This document shows, piece after piece, positions 27,046 to 34,128 of a DNA stretch of 64,000 nt. Numbering within the stretch: the first letter of the stretch is position 1; every line of letters starts with the position of its first letter. The notes beneath the pieces were generated by a model. The model did no database searches and was not told the DNA's origin. It saw nothing but the letters and a program-made list of their open reading frames with translations. The translations under genes were made by a program, and so were the position numbers. This DNA is from Flavobacteriaceae bacterium UBA1682 (lineage in GTDB: Bacteria; Bacteroidota; Bacteroidia; Flavobacteriales; Flavobacteriaceae), in assembly GCA_002320285.1 (NCBI GenBank), contig DCKE01000001.1:168071-232070 (forward strand). The letters are read 5' to 3'.

Positions 27046-27080
27046 GAAAGGCTGTCTCACTGAGATAGCCTTTCTGTATT
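27046..27080. terminator. Terminator between convergent genes
   Basis: A 14-bp stem with one wobble (GAAAGGCTGTCTCA, 27046-27059, with TGAGATAGCCTTTC, 27061-27074). The T-tract is poor on the plus strand (TGTATTT). It lies between threonine dehydrogenase and the convergent 56-aa membrane protein gene. Confidence 0.65.
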
Positions 27081-27109
27081 TAATACTTGGATATCCATTA
27101 CTTAATGGA

Positions 27110-27280
27110 TTATTTTTTCAAACGGTTAAACACTAAGCTAGCTAGCGAGGCTGCTATTAGAATTAGTCCGGCTATAGTGATAAGATGGTTGTTGATCACT
27201 GCGGTCGACTTTAATAGATATCCGATTAACATCAGTGCAAGTCCTAGTATTAGAAAGCTTAATGGTTTTGTTTTCATCAT
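27110..27280 (-). CDS. 56-aa membrane protein, unknown function
   Basis: An ORF of 56 aa starting with two Met codons (MMKTKPLSFLILGLALMLIG). Two hydrophobic helices are clear: about 8-23 and 33-51 (HLITIAGLILIAASLASL), with a basic C-terminus NRLKK, so it is a probable inner-membrane hairpin. The amino-acid pattern (Leu/Ile/Ala clusters, positive-inside ends) supports coding on this strand over the overlapping plus-strand frame at 27087-27299, which is not membrane-like in order. It is convergent with threonine dehydrogenase. No family assigned. Confidence 0.65.
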   Translation of the reverse strand: MMKTKPLSFLILGLALMLIGYLLKSTAVINNHLITIAGLILIAASLASLVFNRLKK

Positions 27281-27520
27281 ATCGTTGATTTTGGAATAGC
27301 AATTTAGTGTTTTTTTACTGTTTTAAGAAATCGAGGCGAAGCGAACTCTATTAAGCGTGCTAAAAGTTTGTTTATTGTTTGCAGGAATGATATTTTCGTT
27401 GGGATTTAAAATGCTTTCATAAGAGAAGCTGTGTTTTTCTATATGGCGTTGTTAAAGAAGTGTTGTTTATAGAAATATTATCTGTTTTAACAGAGGGGTT
27501 ATTCGTTTTAAAAAGTGATT

Positions 27521-28159
27521 ATGGAGCAGTTGGTTGATTTTTGGAAACAGGTTTCTTTTGTTGATGTTATTGAATTCTTGGGGACGTTCGCTTTTGCTAT
27601 TAGCGGTATTCGTTTGGCATCTGCAAAAAAATTGGATTGGTTTGGAGCCTTTGTAGTTGGCTTTGTTACCGCAACGGGTGGAGGAACCTTGCGAGATCTG
27701 TTGTTAGGTGTAGTACCATTTTGGATGACATCCGGTGTGTATGCTTGGTGTACGGTGCTTTCCTTGCTTTTTGTAATTGTTTTCCGCAAAAAATTAGTGC
27801 ATTTGAATGGGCCATTTTTATGGTTTGATAGTATTGGTTTGGGATTATTTGTCGTTGTAGGTGTTGAAAAAGCCTTGACCTTGGATTATTCTCTGGGGGT
27901 GGTGGTGACTATGGGTACTATCACGGGAGTAGTGGGAGGAATGATTCGCGATATTCTGATTAATGAGATACCGGCTGTTTTTACGCAGGAATTATATGCG
28001 GTGGCCTGTATTTTAGGGGCTCTTCTTTATTATAGCTTCGATTATATGGGAGTTTCTGCTCCGGTGACACAAATTTCTACGGCAATTTTTGTTTTTGTAA
28101 TTCGCATAGCCGCAGCGCGTTATAAATGGAAATTACCGGTGTTAAAAGGAGAGCAATAA
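27521..28159 (+). CDS. TRIC/UPF0126-family membrane protein (YadS/YicG-like cation channel)
   Basis: Encodes 212 aa from the ATG at 27521 (a GTG two codons earlier is possible). Six to seven membrane helices arranged as two homologous halves, each with a glycine-rich kinked helix: GGGTLRDLLLG (about 49-59) and GGMIRDILINE (about 142-152). This duplicated pattern defines UPF0126, whose bacterial members form TRIC-like trimeric cation (K+/Na+) channels in the inner membrane; the substrate here is not determined. It precedes tRNA-Asn, which has its own promoter overlapping the end of this gene region. Confidence 0.92.
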   Translation: MEQLVDFWKQVSFVDVIEFLGTFAFAISGIRLASAKKLDWFGAFVVGFVTATGGGTLRDLLLGVVPFWMTSGVYAWCTVLSLLFVIVFRKKLVHLNGPFLWFDSIGLGLFVVVGVEKALTLDYSLGVVVTMGTITGVVGGMIRDILINEIPAVFTQELYAVACILGALLYYSFDYMGVSAPVTQISTAIFVFVIRIAAARYKWKLPVLKGEQ

Positions 28160-28185
28160 AAAAGCAAAAAAATTCATTTGTTTTG

Positions 28186-28216
28186 TTTGGAAAGCCCTAA
28201 ATAATTTCTATATTTG
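28186..28216 (+). promoter_or_regulatory. Promoter of tRNA-Asn (copy 1)
   Basis: TTTG at 28186-28189, 19 nt, TATATTTG at 28209-28216; perfect Bacteroidota consensus. The first transcribed bases (CAACCGCAATAAGGGTAA) closely match those before tRNA-Asn copy 2. Confidence 0.85.
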
Positions 28217-28241
28217 CAACCGCAATAAGGGTAATATACCT

Positions 28242-28315
28242 TCCTCCTTAGCTCAGTTGGTTAGAGCATCTGACTGTTAATCAGAGGGTCCTTGGTTCGA
28301 GCCCAAGAGGGGGAG
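28242..28315 (+). tRNA. tRNA-Asn (GTT), copy 1
   Basis: A 74-nt cloverleaf: acceptor TCCTCCT with AGGGGGA, D-arm GCTC/GAGC, anticodon stem TCTGA/TCAGA with loop CTGTTAA (anticodon GTT at 28276-28278), T-arm CTTGG TTCGAGC CCAAG, discriminator G. Followed by CA, so part of CCA may be added enzymatically. Identical to the copy at 58540-58613; the identity extends over 28238-28317. Confidence 0.97.
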
Positions 28316-28323
28316 CAGTTAAG

Positions 28324-28360
28324 AAGTCTTTTAAACATTATGTTTAAAAGACTTTTTTGT
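28324..28360 (+). terminator. Terminator of tRNA-Asn copy 1
   Basis: A 14-bp perfect stem (AAGTCTTTTAAACA, 28324-28337, with TGTTTAAAAGACTT, 28341-28354, loop TTA) followed by TTTT. Confidence 0.9.
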
Positions 28361-28427
28361 TTTTAGTGGTTTCTGATTTCTACTTTTTCTGATCCTTAAG
28401 TACTCTTTTTGTGTTTGGAGATCTATA

Positions 28428-28455
28428 TTGTGATTCGCTACGAAAGTTATCTTTG
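28428..28455 (+). promoter_or_regulatory. Promoter of the orphan lipoprotein gene
   Basis: TTG at 28428-28430, 17 nt, TATCTTTG at 28448-28455 (exact -7 consensus), 20 bp before the start codon at 28476. Confidence 0.65.
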
Positions 28456-28475
28456 GCAGATTAAAAGGTTGGATT

Positions 28476-29129
28476 ATGAGAAAAATGGGATTGTTTTTAA
28501 TGTTTGTCGGTTTTGTAATGGGTTCTTGTTCTAGCGATGATTCTAGTGAGCCAGAGAAGGTTGATGTTAAGTTGAAATACGAAGACTTTGTTGATCAAAA
28601 AATGAATCAGGTGCTTACTGAGGAATTAGGTATGGATATTTATCCGGGAGATACGCCTCCGTTGATTGAGGGTTCATTTGTTGCGAGTCCGTTCTTTTGT
28701 AAAAAATCTAATTTTCCTGATTTTTCGGAAGGTTTGAATTTCGGTAGTACAGCTATCACTTTTTTTAATCAGAACCATTTACTACAGAGTATTGATTTTA
28801 ATAGTTTGTTGACTTACAATCCCGGTTTTAATGGTAAGTTAGAGCGTTGGGATGGTAAGGGGTGTTTTATCTCTGGTAGTGACAATAAATTTTCTGTGGT
28901 TTTTCATACAGAAGGATCTTTGGGGGTGGGAAATGGAGTATCAGCATGGTATAAAAACTTGGTGGCGGTATCTGGAGAGTTGGTTGTTGATGAGTGGGGA
29001 AAGATTAAGGGGATTGCAAATTTTCAAATGGCGTCAGTGATGTTGGATGATTTTGGAGATCCTGAAGGTGTATTGATAGCTGTTGGTTTGGGGCGATTGT
29101 GGGCCGATGATTACGCTGAGCGTAAATAA
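28476..29129 (+). CDS. Lipoprotein of unknown function beside tRNA-Asn
   Basis: Encodes 217 aa. Lipoprotein signal peptide ending MGSC (Cys18) followed by acidic SSDDSSEPE, a pattern that often marks surface-exposed lipoproteins in Bacteroidota. The mature domain (about 35-215) is predicted beta-rich (FGSTAITFFNQN, KFSVVFHTEGSLG, LVAVSGELVVDEW) with two Cys (about 75 and 130: FFCKK, KGCF) that could form a disulphide. I do not recognise the family. It has its own promoter and terminator and lies between tRNA-Asn and the atp genes, the sort of position where accessory genes accumulate. Confidence 0.8.
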   Translation: MRKMGLFLMFVGFVMGSCSSDDSSEPEKVDVKLKYEDFVDQKMNQVLTEELGMDIYPGDTPPLIEGSFVASPFFCKKSNFPDFSEGLNFGSTAITFFNQNHLLQSIDFNSLLTYNPGFNGKLERWDGKGCFISGSDNKFSVVFHTEGSLGVGNGVSAWYKNLVAVSGELVVDEWGKIKGIANFQMASVMLDDFGDPEGVLIAVGLGRLWADDYAERK

Positions 29130-29160
29130 TTGGTTGGTGCGTTCTTAAGCTGAATTTTGT

Positions 29161-29187
29161 AAAGACTGTTTAGGACGGTCTTTTTTT
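29161..29187 (+). terminator. Terminator of the orphan lipoprotein gene
   Basis: A 9-bp stem (AAAGACTGT with ACGGTCTTT, loop TTAGG) followed by TTTT, about 30 bp after the stop codon. Confidence 0.85.
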
Positions 29188-29322
29188 GTTTAATAGTATT
29201 GAAGATCTTCATCGTTCTAGATGATAGGAGAAGATTTAAGGTGATTTTAAAGCATTTGCTTTGCTTGGGTAATAGTTTTGTTGAATTAGGAAATTTGGGG
29301 CTTATGGCGCCTTTTGTTAAAT

Positions 29323-29360
29323 AAAAAAAGCTGTTTGAGTAATTTTCAAACAGCTTTTTA
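29323..29360 (-). terminator. Terminator of the atpD-atpC operon
   Basis: Stem AAAAAGCTGTTTGA (29325-29338) with TCAAACAGCTTTTT (29346-29359), with a T-run on the minus strand, 22 bp beyond the atpC stop codon. Confidence 0.88.
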
Positions 29361-29381
29361 TAATAAGGGTTGATCGTTGTT

Positions 29382-29663
29382 TTAGTTAACTAAAATATTG
29401 ATCGTATTGTCATTCATTTCTAGTGTTCCAGAAGTAATCGATAACCAATAAGTGGTGTCGTTAATTTTCTGAAATTTAGAAGCAAATTCTTTAGCTATTT
29501 TAATGTCGCTTCCTACGATCTTAATAGAGCCTTGCGCTAGAGCAGATACTATAGGAGCGTGATTGTTTAGCATTTGAAACTCTCCATTCAATCCAGGTAC
29601 AGCTACTGAAGTAACTTCTCCTTTGAATAATGTGGCCTCTGGTGATACAATTTCTAGTTTCAT
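29382..29663 (-). CDS. atpC: F1Fo ATP synthase subunit epsilon (short form)
   Basis: Encodes 93 aa. It matches the N-terminal beta-sandwich of epsilon (MKLEIVSPEATLFKGEVTSV...PGLNGEFQMLNNHAPIVSAL...GTLEMNDNTINILVN). The C-terminal two-helix domain of about 45 residues found in E. coli epsilon, which can inhibit hydrolysis, is absent; short forms of this kind are usual in flavobacteria. It lies 21 bp downstream of atpD. The other atp genes are not in the window, consistent with the split atp arrangement of Bacteroidota. Confidence 0.95.
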   Translation of the reverse strand: MKLEIVSPEATLFKGEVTSVAVPGLNGEFQMLNNHAPIVSALAQGSIKIVGSDIKIAKEFASKFQKINDTTYWLSITSGTLEMNDNTINILVN

Positions 29664-29684
29664 GGGAATAGCGTTTAAATTAGA

Positions 29685-31196
29685 TTATACTTCAGCAAGC
29701 ATTTTTTCTCCAGCTTCGATTGCTTCTTCAATCGTACCTTTTAAGTTGAATGCAGCTTCCGGTAAATGATCTAATTCTCCGTCCATGATCATGTTGAATC
29801 CTTTGATCGTTTCTTTAATGTCTACAAGAACACCTTTCAAACCGGTAAATTGTTCCGCAACGTGGAACGGTTGAGATAAGAAACGTTGTACACGACGAGC
29901 TCTAGATACAGAAAGTTTATCTTCTTCAGAAAGCTCTTCCATACCAAGAATCGCGATGATATCTTGTAATTCTTTATATTTTTGTAGAATTTCTTTTACT
30001 CTTTGCGCACAAGCATAATGATCTTTTCCTAAGATTTCAGGAGTCAAAATTCTTGATGTAGAATCCAATGGATCTACTGCAGGGTAAATACCTAATTCAG
30101 CAATTTTACGTGATAATACTGTTGTAGCATCTAAGTGAGCAAACGTTGTTGCTGGTGCCGGGTCAGTTAAATCATCCGCAGGAACGTAAACCGCCTGTAC
30201 TGAAGTAATAGATCCCTTTTTTGTTGAAGTAATACGCTCTTGCATAGCTCCCATCTCTGTAGCTAAGGTAGGTTGGTAACCTACTGCAGAAGGCATACGT
30301 CCAAGTAGTGCAGATACTTCAGATCCCGCTTGTGTAAAACGGAAGATGTTGTCCACGAAGAAAAGTACGTCTTTTCCTTGATCTTCGCCAGCTCCATCAC
30401 GGAAGTATTCAGCGATAGAAAGTCCAGATAAAGCAACACGTGCACGTGCTCCTGGTGGCTCATTCATCTGTCCGAATACGAAAGTAGCTTTAGACTCTCT
30501 CATACCTGGTTTGTCAACTTTGGATAAATCCCAGCCTCCATTTTCCATAGAGTGCATGAAATCATCTCCGTACTTAATAATACCGGATTCCAACATCTCG
30601 CGAAGTAAATCATTTCCTTCACGCGTACGTTCTCCAACACCTGCAAAAACCGAAAGTCCTCCGTGTCCTTTTGCGATGTTGTTGATCAATTCCTGGATCA
30701 ATACCGTTTTTCCAACTCCAGCTCCTCCGAAAAGTCCAATTTTACCCCCTTTTGCGTAAGGTTCAATTAAATCAATTACCTTAATTCCCGTGAATAATAC
30801 TTCTGATGAAGTAGATAATTCTTCGAATTTAGGTGCGTTACGGTGAATTGGTAGACCATCTACTCCGGCTTTTGGTAAGTTACCAAGTCCGTCAATAGCA
30901 TCTCCAATAACGTTAAACAAACGTCCAAACACGTCTTTTCCGATAGGCATTTGGATTGGAGCTCCAGTAGCGATAACTTCATAACCTCTACTCAAACCAT
31001 CGGTTGAGTCCATTGAAATGGTTCGTACGGTATCTTCTCCGATGTGAGATTGTACTTCTAGTACAAGTATGGTACCATCTTCTCTTTTGATTTCTAATGA
31101 ATCATAAATTCTTGGAAGTTCGGCGTTTTGTGTGTTGAACACTACGTCAACTACTGGTCCGATAACTTGTGCAACTTTTCCTGTGACTTTAGACAT
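29685..31196 (-). CDS. atpD: F1Fo ATP synthase subunit beta
   Basis: Encodes 503 aa. Catalytic subunit of the F1 sector. Walker A GGAGVGKT at 157-164, the GERTREGNDL motif with catalytic Glu (about 190), Walker B VLFFVDNIFRFTQAG (about 255-270), the DELSEED-equivalent MEELSEEDKLSVSRARRVQ (about 405-420) and ATP synthase signature PAVDPLDSTSR (about 355) are all present. It heads a two-gene operon with atpC; promoter near 31258. Confidence 0.99.
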   Translation of the reverse strand: MSKVTGKVAQVIGPVVDVVFNTQNAELPRIYDSLEIKREDGTILVLEVQSHIGEDTVRTISMDSTDGLSRGYEVIATGAPIQMPIGKDVFGRLFNVIGDAIDGLGNLPKAGVDGLPIHRNAPKFEELSTSSEVLFTGIKVIDLIEPYAKGGKIGLFGGAGVGKTVLIQELINNIAKGHGGLSVFAGVGERTREGNDLLREMLESGIIKYGDDFMHSMENGGWDLSKVDKPGMRESKATFVFGQMNEPPGARARVALSGLSIAEYFRDGAGEDQGKDVLFFVDNIFRFTQAGSEVSALLGRMPSAVGYQPTLATEMGAMQERITSTKKGSITSVQAVYVPADDLTDPAPATTFAHLDATTVLSRKIAELGIYPAVDPLDSTSRILTPEILGKDHYACAQRVKEILQKYKELQDIIAILGMEELSEEDKLSVSRARRVQRFLSQPFHVAEQFTGLKGVLVDIKETIKGFNMIMDGELDHLPEAAFNLKGTIEEAIEAGEKMLAEV

Positions 31197-31257
31197 TGCT
31201 TATGTATTTATTTAACAGCTATTTACCTTTAATGAAAAAACATTCTTTTTCCGAGTG

Positions 31258-31265
31258 CAAAGATA
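31258..31265 (-). promoter_or_regulatory. -7 element of the atpD-atpC promoter
   Basis: Minus-strand TATCTTTG (an exact TANNTTTG), followed by CACTCGG, about 60 bp upstream of atpD. The -33 element is not clear. Confidence 0.6.
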
Positions 31266-31440
31266 GTTTTTTTATCCGAAAATTAAAAAAGTTTGAAAAT
31301 TAAATTTTCATCTCAAATTTATAAAATTTGTTGAATTGGCGATAGCAACTGAAAAAAAATATAAATTTCGAGATTTTATCGTTTTCTTAAACTGAAATAT
31401 TGATGCAGCTCCTGCTAAACAAGGAACTATTAAAATGGTA

Positions 31441-31474
31441 ATTCATCCTTATGTCAGCAACAAAAGGATGAATT
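31441..31474 (-). terminator. Hairpin downstream of katA
   Basis: ATTCATCCTT (31441-31450) pairs with AAGGATGAAT (31464-31473). The loop is 13 nt and the following minus-strand sequence is only weakly T-rich, so termination strength is uncertain. Confidence 0.5.
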
Positions 31475-31490
31475 AATAAGTGGATTTAAC

Positions 31491-33005
31491 CTAGCGGGGC
31501 ATAAAGGTTTTTAATTGTTCCATATCGATTCCAAGTCCCCTAGCAACCCCCATACCCAATGGTACGCTAGCTCTAAACCAATGACAAAGTTGTCTCAGGA
31601 TGATCTCGTCTCTTTTCGGCCCCTCTATACCGCTCATGGCTCCAATTATGTTGCTAATGGTGTGGGCTTTGGCTTCGTCGTCCATTACTCGGTCAAACAG
31701 TTCACCGGGCTGTGTGTAATGATCGTCGTCGTTTTCATTTCTGTCGAAATAGGCGACTGTTGCAGAATCCAATTCATACGGTTGGCCTTTTGCCGCAGAA
31801 TCTTCGTAATTCCCATCAAAACTGTTTGGGAAATAATTTGGTGCGCTTCCGTTATTTCCATCAAATCGCATAGCGCCATCTCGGTGGTAGTTATTGGTCA
31901 TAAATGGACAAGCATTGACGGGTAAGCTTTGATAATTAGCGCCGATTCTATAGCGTTGCGCATCTGGATAGGATAAAATACGTCCTTGTAACATCTTATC
32001 TGGTGAAAAACCAATTCCATCAACGAGGTTGGTCGGGGCAAATGCAGCCTGTTCTACCTCGGCAAAATAGTTGTTTGGGATTTTGTTGAGTTCGATATAG
32101 CCGACTTCGATTAATGGATATTCCTTTTGCGACCAAACTTTAGTTAGGTCAAATGGATTCCATCGGAAGTTTTTGGCTTGTTCGAGAGACATGACTTGAA
32201 TCGAAAAGGTATATCTCGGAAATTCGCCTCGAGAAATGGTGTCTACCAACGATTTTTGGGCAAAATCGGGGTCGATTCCGCGCATTTCTTGAGCTTCTGC
32301 TCCTGTTAAAGTTCGGTTGCCTTGTTGGGTTTTATAATGAAATTTGACGTAGTTCCATTCATTATTGGCGTTGACCATCGAAAAAGTATGGCTTCCATAT
32401 CCGTTCATATGTTGATAGCCATCTGGAGTTCCGCGATCAGACATCAAGATCAAGACTTGGTGCAAACTCTCCGGATTGAGCGACCAGAAATCCCAAACCA
32501 TCGTGGGGCTTTTTAGATTGGTATGCGGTTCTCGCTTTTGTGTATGTATAAAATCGGGAAATTTTTTGGCGTCTTTGATAAAAAATACTGGTGTGTTGTT
32601 TCCTACTAAATCCCAGTTTCCGTCTTCTGTATAAAATTTAAGTGCGAAACCTCTGGGGTCTCTCTCGCTATCTGCCGAACCCTTTTCTCCTCCAACGGTG
32701 GAAAAACGCACAAACATATCGGTTTCCTTTCCTATTTCTGAGAATAGTTTAGCTCGTGTGTATCGCGTAATGTCATGAGTAACTACAAATTTACCGTAGG
32801 CCCCCGTTCCTTTGGCGTGTACGATACGCTCTGGAATCCGTTCTCTGTTGAATTGCGCCAGTTTTTCATGAAGAAAGTAATCTTGTAACAATACCGGACC
32901 ACGAGCTCCGACTGTTTGTGAATCTTCATAATGCCCTACTGCAGCTCCCGCGTTTGTAGTAATCTTACTGTTCGTGTGTGTGTCTTTGTTAGATTTGTTT
33001 TCCAT
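31491..33005 (-). CDS. katA: Heme catalase (clade 3, KatA type)
   Basis: Encodes 504 aa, the size of small-subunit catalases. It disproportionates hydrogen peroxide. Catalytic His63 lies in RIPERIVHAKGTGAYG, the distal Asn in the DLVGNNTPVFFIKD segment (about 135), and the heme-ligating Tyr in RILSYPDAQRYRIG (about 345). NADPH-site residues typical of clade 3 are plausible but not tested. It is divergent from an OxyR-like regulator across a 134-bp gap, a classic peroxide-response arrangement. The minus-strand TATCTTTA at 33043-33050 is its likely -7 element. Confidence 0.98.
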   Translation of the reverse strand: MENKSNKDTHTNSKITTNAGAAVGHYEDSQTVGARGPVLLQDYFLHEKLAQFNRERIPERIVHAKGTGAYGKFVVTHDITRYTRAKLFSEIGKETDMFVRFSTVGGEKGSADSERDPRGFALKFYTEDGNWDLVGNNTPVFFIKDAKKFPDFIHTQKREPHTNLKSPTMVWDFWSLNPESLHQVLILMSDRGTPDGYQHMNGYGSHTFSMVNANNEWNYVKFHYKTQQGNRTLTGAEAQEMRGIDPDFAQKSLVDTISRGEFPRYTFSIQVMSLEQAKNFRWNPFDLTKVWSQKEYPLIEVGYIELNKIPNNYFAEVEQAAFAPTNLVDGIGFSPDKMLQGRILSYPDAQRYRIGANYQSLPVNACPFMTNNYHRDGAMRFDGNNGSAPNYFPNSFDGNYEDSAAKGQPYELDSATVAYFDRNENDDDHYTQPGELFDRVMDDEAKAHTISNIIGAMSGIEGPKRDEIILRQLCHWFRASVPLGMGVARGLGIDMEQLKTFMPR

Positions 33006-33042
33006 AATATAATCGTTTTAAGTAATGTGCTTTTCTATAGTA

Positions 33043-33122
33043 TAAAGATACGGTTGTTTGTTTATTGATAAAAACGAATGTTTAGATAGTTGTATTGATG
33101 TGGTAGATAATTGTTATATTTG
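33043..33122. promoter_or_regulatory. Divergent katA/oxyR control region
   Basis: Carries a katA -7-like TATCTTTA (minus, 33043-33050) and the oxyR promoter (TTG at 33095-33097, 17 nt, TATATTTG at 33115-33122). A small dyad ATAA-TTG-TTAT (33108-33118) and several TAG/ATAG half-sites fall between, plausible LysR-type operator positions; the operator itself is inferred. Confidence 0.5.
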
Positions 33123-33139
33123 TGAAAATTTCGGATACC

Positions 33140-34057
33140 ATGAATTTACAACAATTAGAGTATGTTTTAGCAGTTTACGAAGAAACTAATTTCAGCTTTG
33201 CTGCGGATAAGTGTTTTGTGTCGCAATCGACTTTGAGTACGATGATTATCAAGTTGGAGGAGGAGTTGGGTATAAAGATATTTGACAGAAGGAGTAAGCC
33301 TGTTGGTGTGACTGAGGAGGGGGCGGTATTGATCGATAAAATAAAAATGATTTTGGCGAGTGTCTACGATTTACAGGAGGTGGCAAAGGAGATGAAGGGG
33401 GATTTGTCTGGGGAGATTCGCATTGGGGTTATTCCGACGGTTGCTCCGTATTTGATGCCGTTATTTTTAAGTCGCTTTGTACAGCAATTTCAGAAAATCC
33501 ATCTGATTGTTCAGGAGTTAATAACAGAAAGTGTTTTAGAGCGGATAGAAAATCGAAGTTTAGACTTTGGAATTGCCTCGACGCCCATTCCATCGAAATT
33601 TACGGATGTCGTCAGTATACCGCTTTATCAGGAGCCGTTTTTGTTGTTTGATTATACGGAGCAACAAAGTCAAATGCCCATGGATGTGCAAGATATTAAT
33701 ACCGAAAAATTATGGTTGTTGGCAGAAGGACATTGTATGCGTGGACAGATTCAAAATATATGCCAGCAAAATCAACAGCAGAAGAGCTGGGGCAATTTGG
33801 ATTATCAGGCAGGAGGATTAGATACTTTGATAAGACTGGTTAAAAAAACGGGAGGTCTGACGCTTTTGCCGTTTTTGGCTACTTTGGATTTTAATGAAAA
33901 TGATCGATTGAGGTTGTATGATTTTAAAAGTCCACATCCGAGCAGGGAAATTTGTTTGCTGGTACACAAGAATTTTGTGAAGAAAGGAATATTAGATGTA
34001 TTTAAAAAGGGGATTTTAGATGCGGTGAATCCGCTTTTAAACGATTTTAAAGCTTAA
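33140..34057 (+). CDS. oxyR: LysR-family regulator, OxyR-like
   Basis: Encodes 305 aa from the ATG at 33140. An in-frame GTG at 33122 overlaps the promoter's last base and is not used. The winged helix-turn-helix (1-60: MNLQQLEYVLAVYEETNFSFAA...SQSTLSTMI) is followed by the LysR substrate domain. A Cys in the EGHCMRGQIQNIC segment (about 199 and 208) matches the position and spacing style of the redox Cys pair of OxyR (CxxxxxxxxC), supporting peroxide sensing. Divergent from katA, its probable target. Terminator at 34069. Confidence 0.92.
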   Translation: MNLQQLEYVLAVYEETNFSFAADKCFVSQSTLSTMIIKLEEELGIKIFDRRSKPVGVTEEGAVLIDKIKMILASVYDLQEVAKEMKGDLSGEIRIGVIPTVAPYLMPLFLSRFVQQFQKIHLIVQELITESVLERIENRSLDFGIASTPIPSKFTDVVSIPLYQEPFLLFDYTEQQSQMPMDVQDINTEKLWLLAEGHCMRGQIQNICQQNQQQKSWGNLDYQAGGLDTLIRLVKKTGGLTLLPFLATLDFNENDRLRLYDFKSPHPSREICLLVHKNFVKKGILDVFKKGILDAVNPLLNDFKA

Positions 34058-34068
34058 TGATTTTAAAA

Positions 34069-34106
34069 ATCAAAGCCGGATTTGATTGAACAAATCCGGC
34101 TTTGAT
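34069..34106. terminator. Bidirectional terminator between oxyR and glmS
   Basis: A perfect 16-bp stem (ATCAAAGCCGGATTTG, 34069-34084, with CAAATCCGGCTTTGAT, 34091-34106) with T-rich tails in both directions; the flanking genes converge here. Confidence 0.9.
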
Positions 34107-34128
34107 TTATGAATATTTCGATAAGTGG

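Noticed and set aside
27087..27299. Plus-strand 70-aa frame
   Set aside because: Antisense shadow of the 56-aa membrane protein; its hydrophobic stretches mirror the other strand.
28242..28317. tRNA-Asn 3' end as an integration (att) site
   Set aside because: Apart from the second tRNA gene, no shorter direct repeat of the 3' end, integrase gene or foreign gene block is seen nearby.
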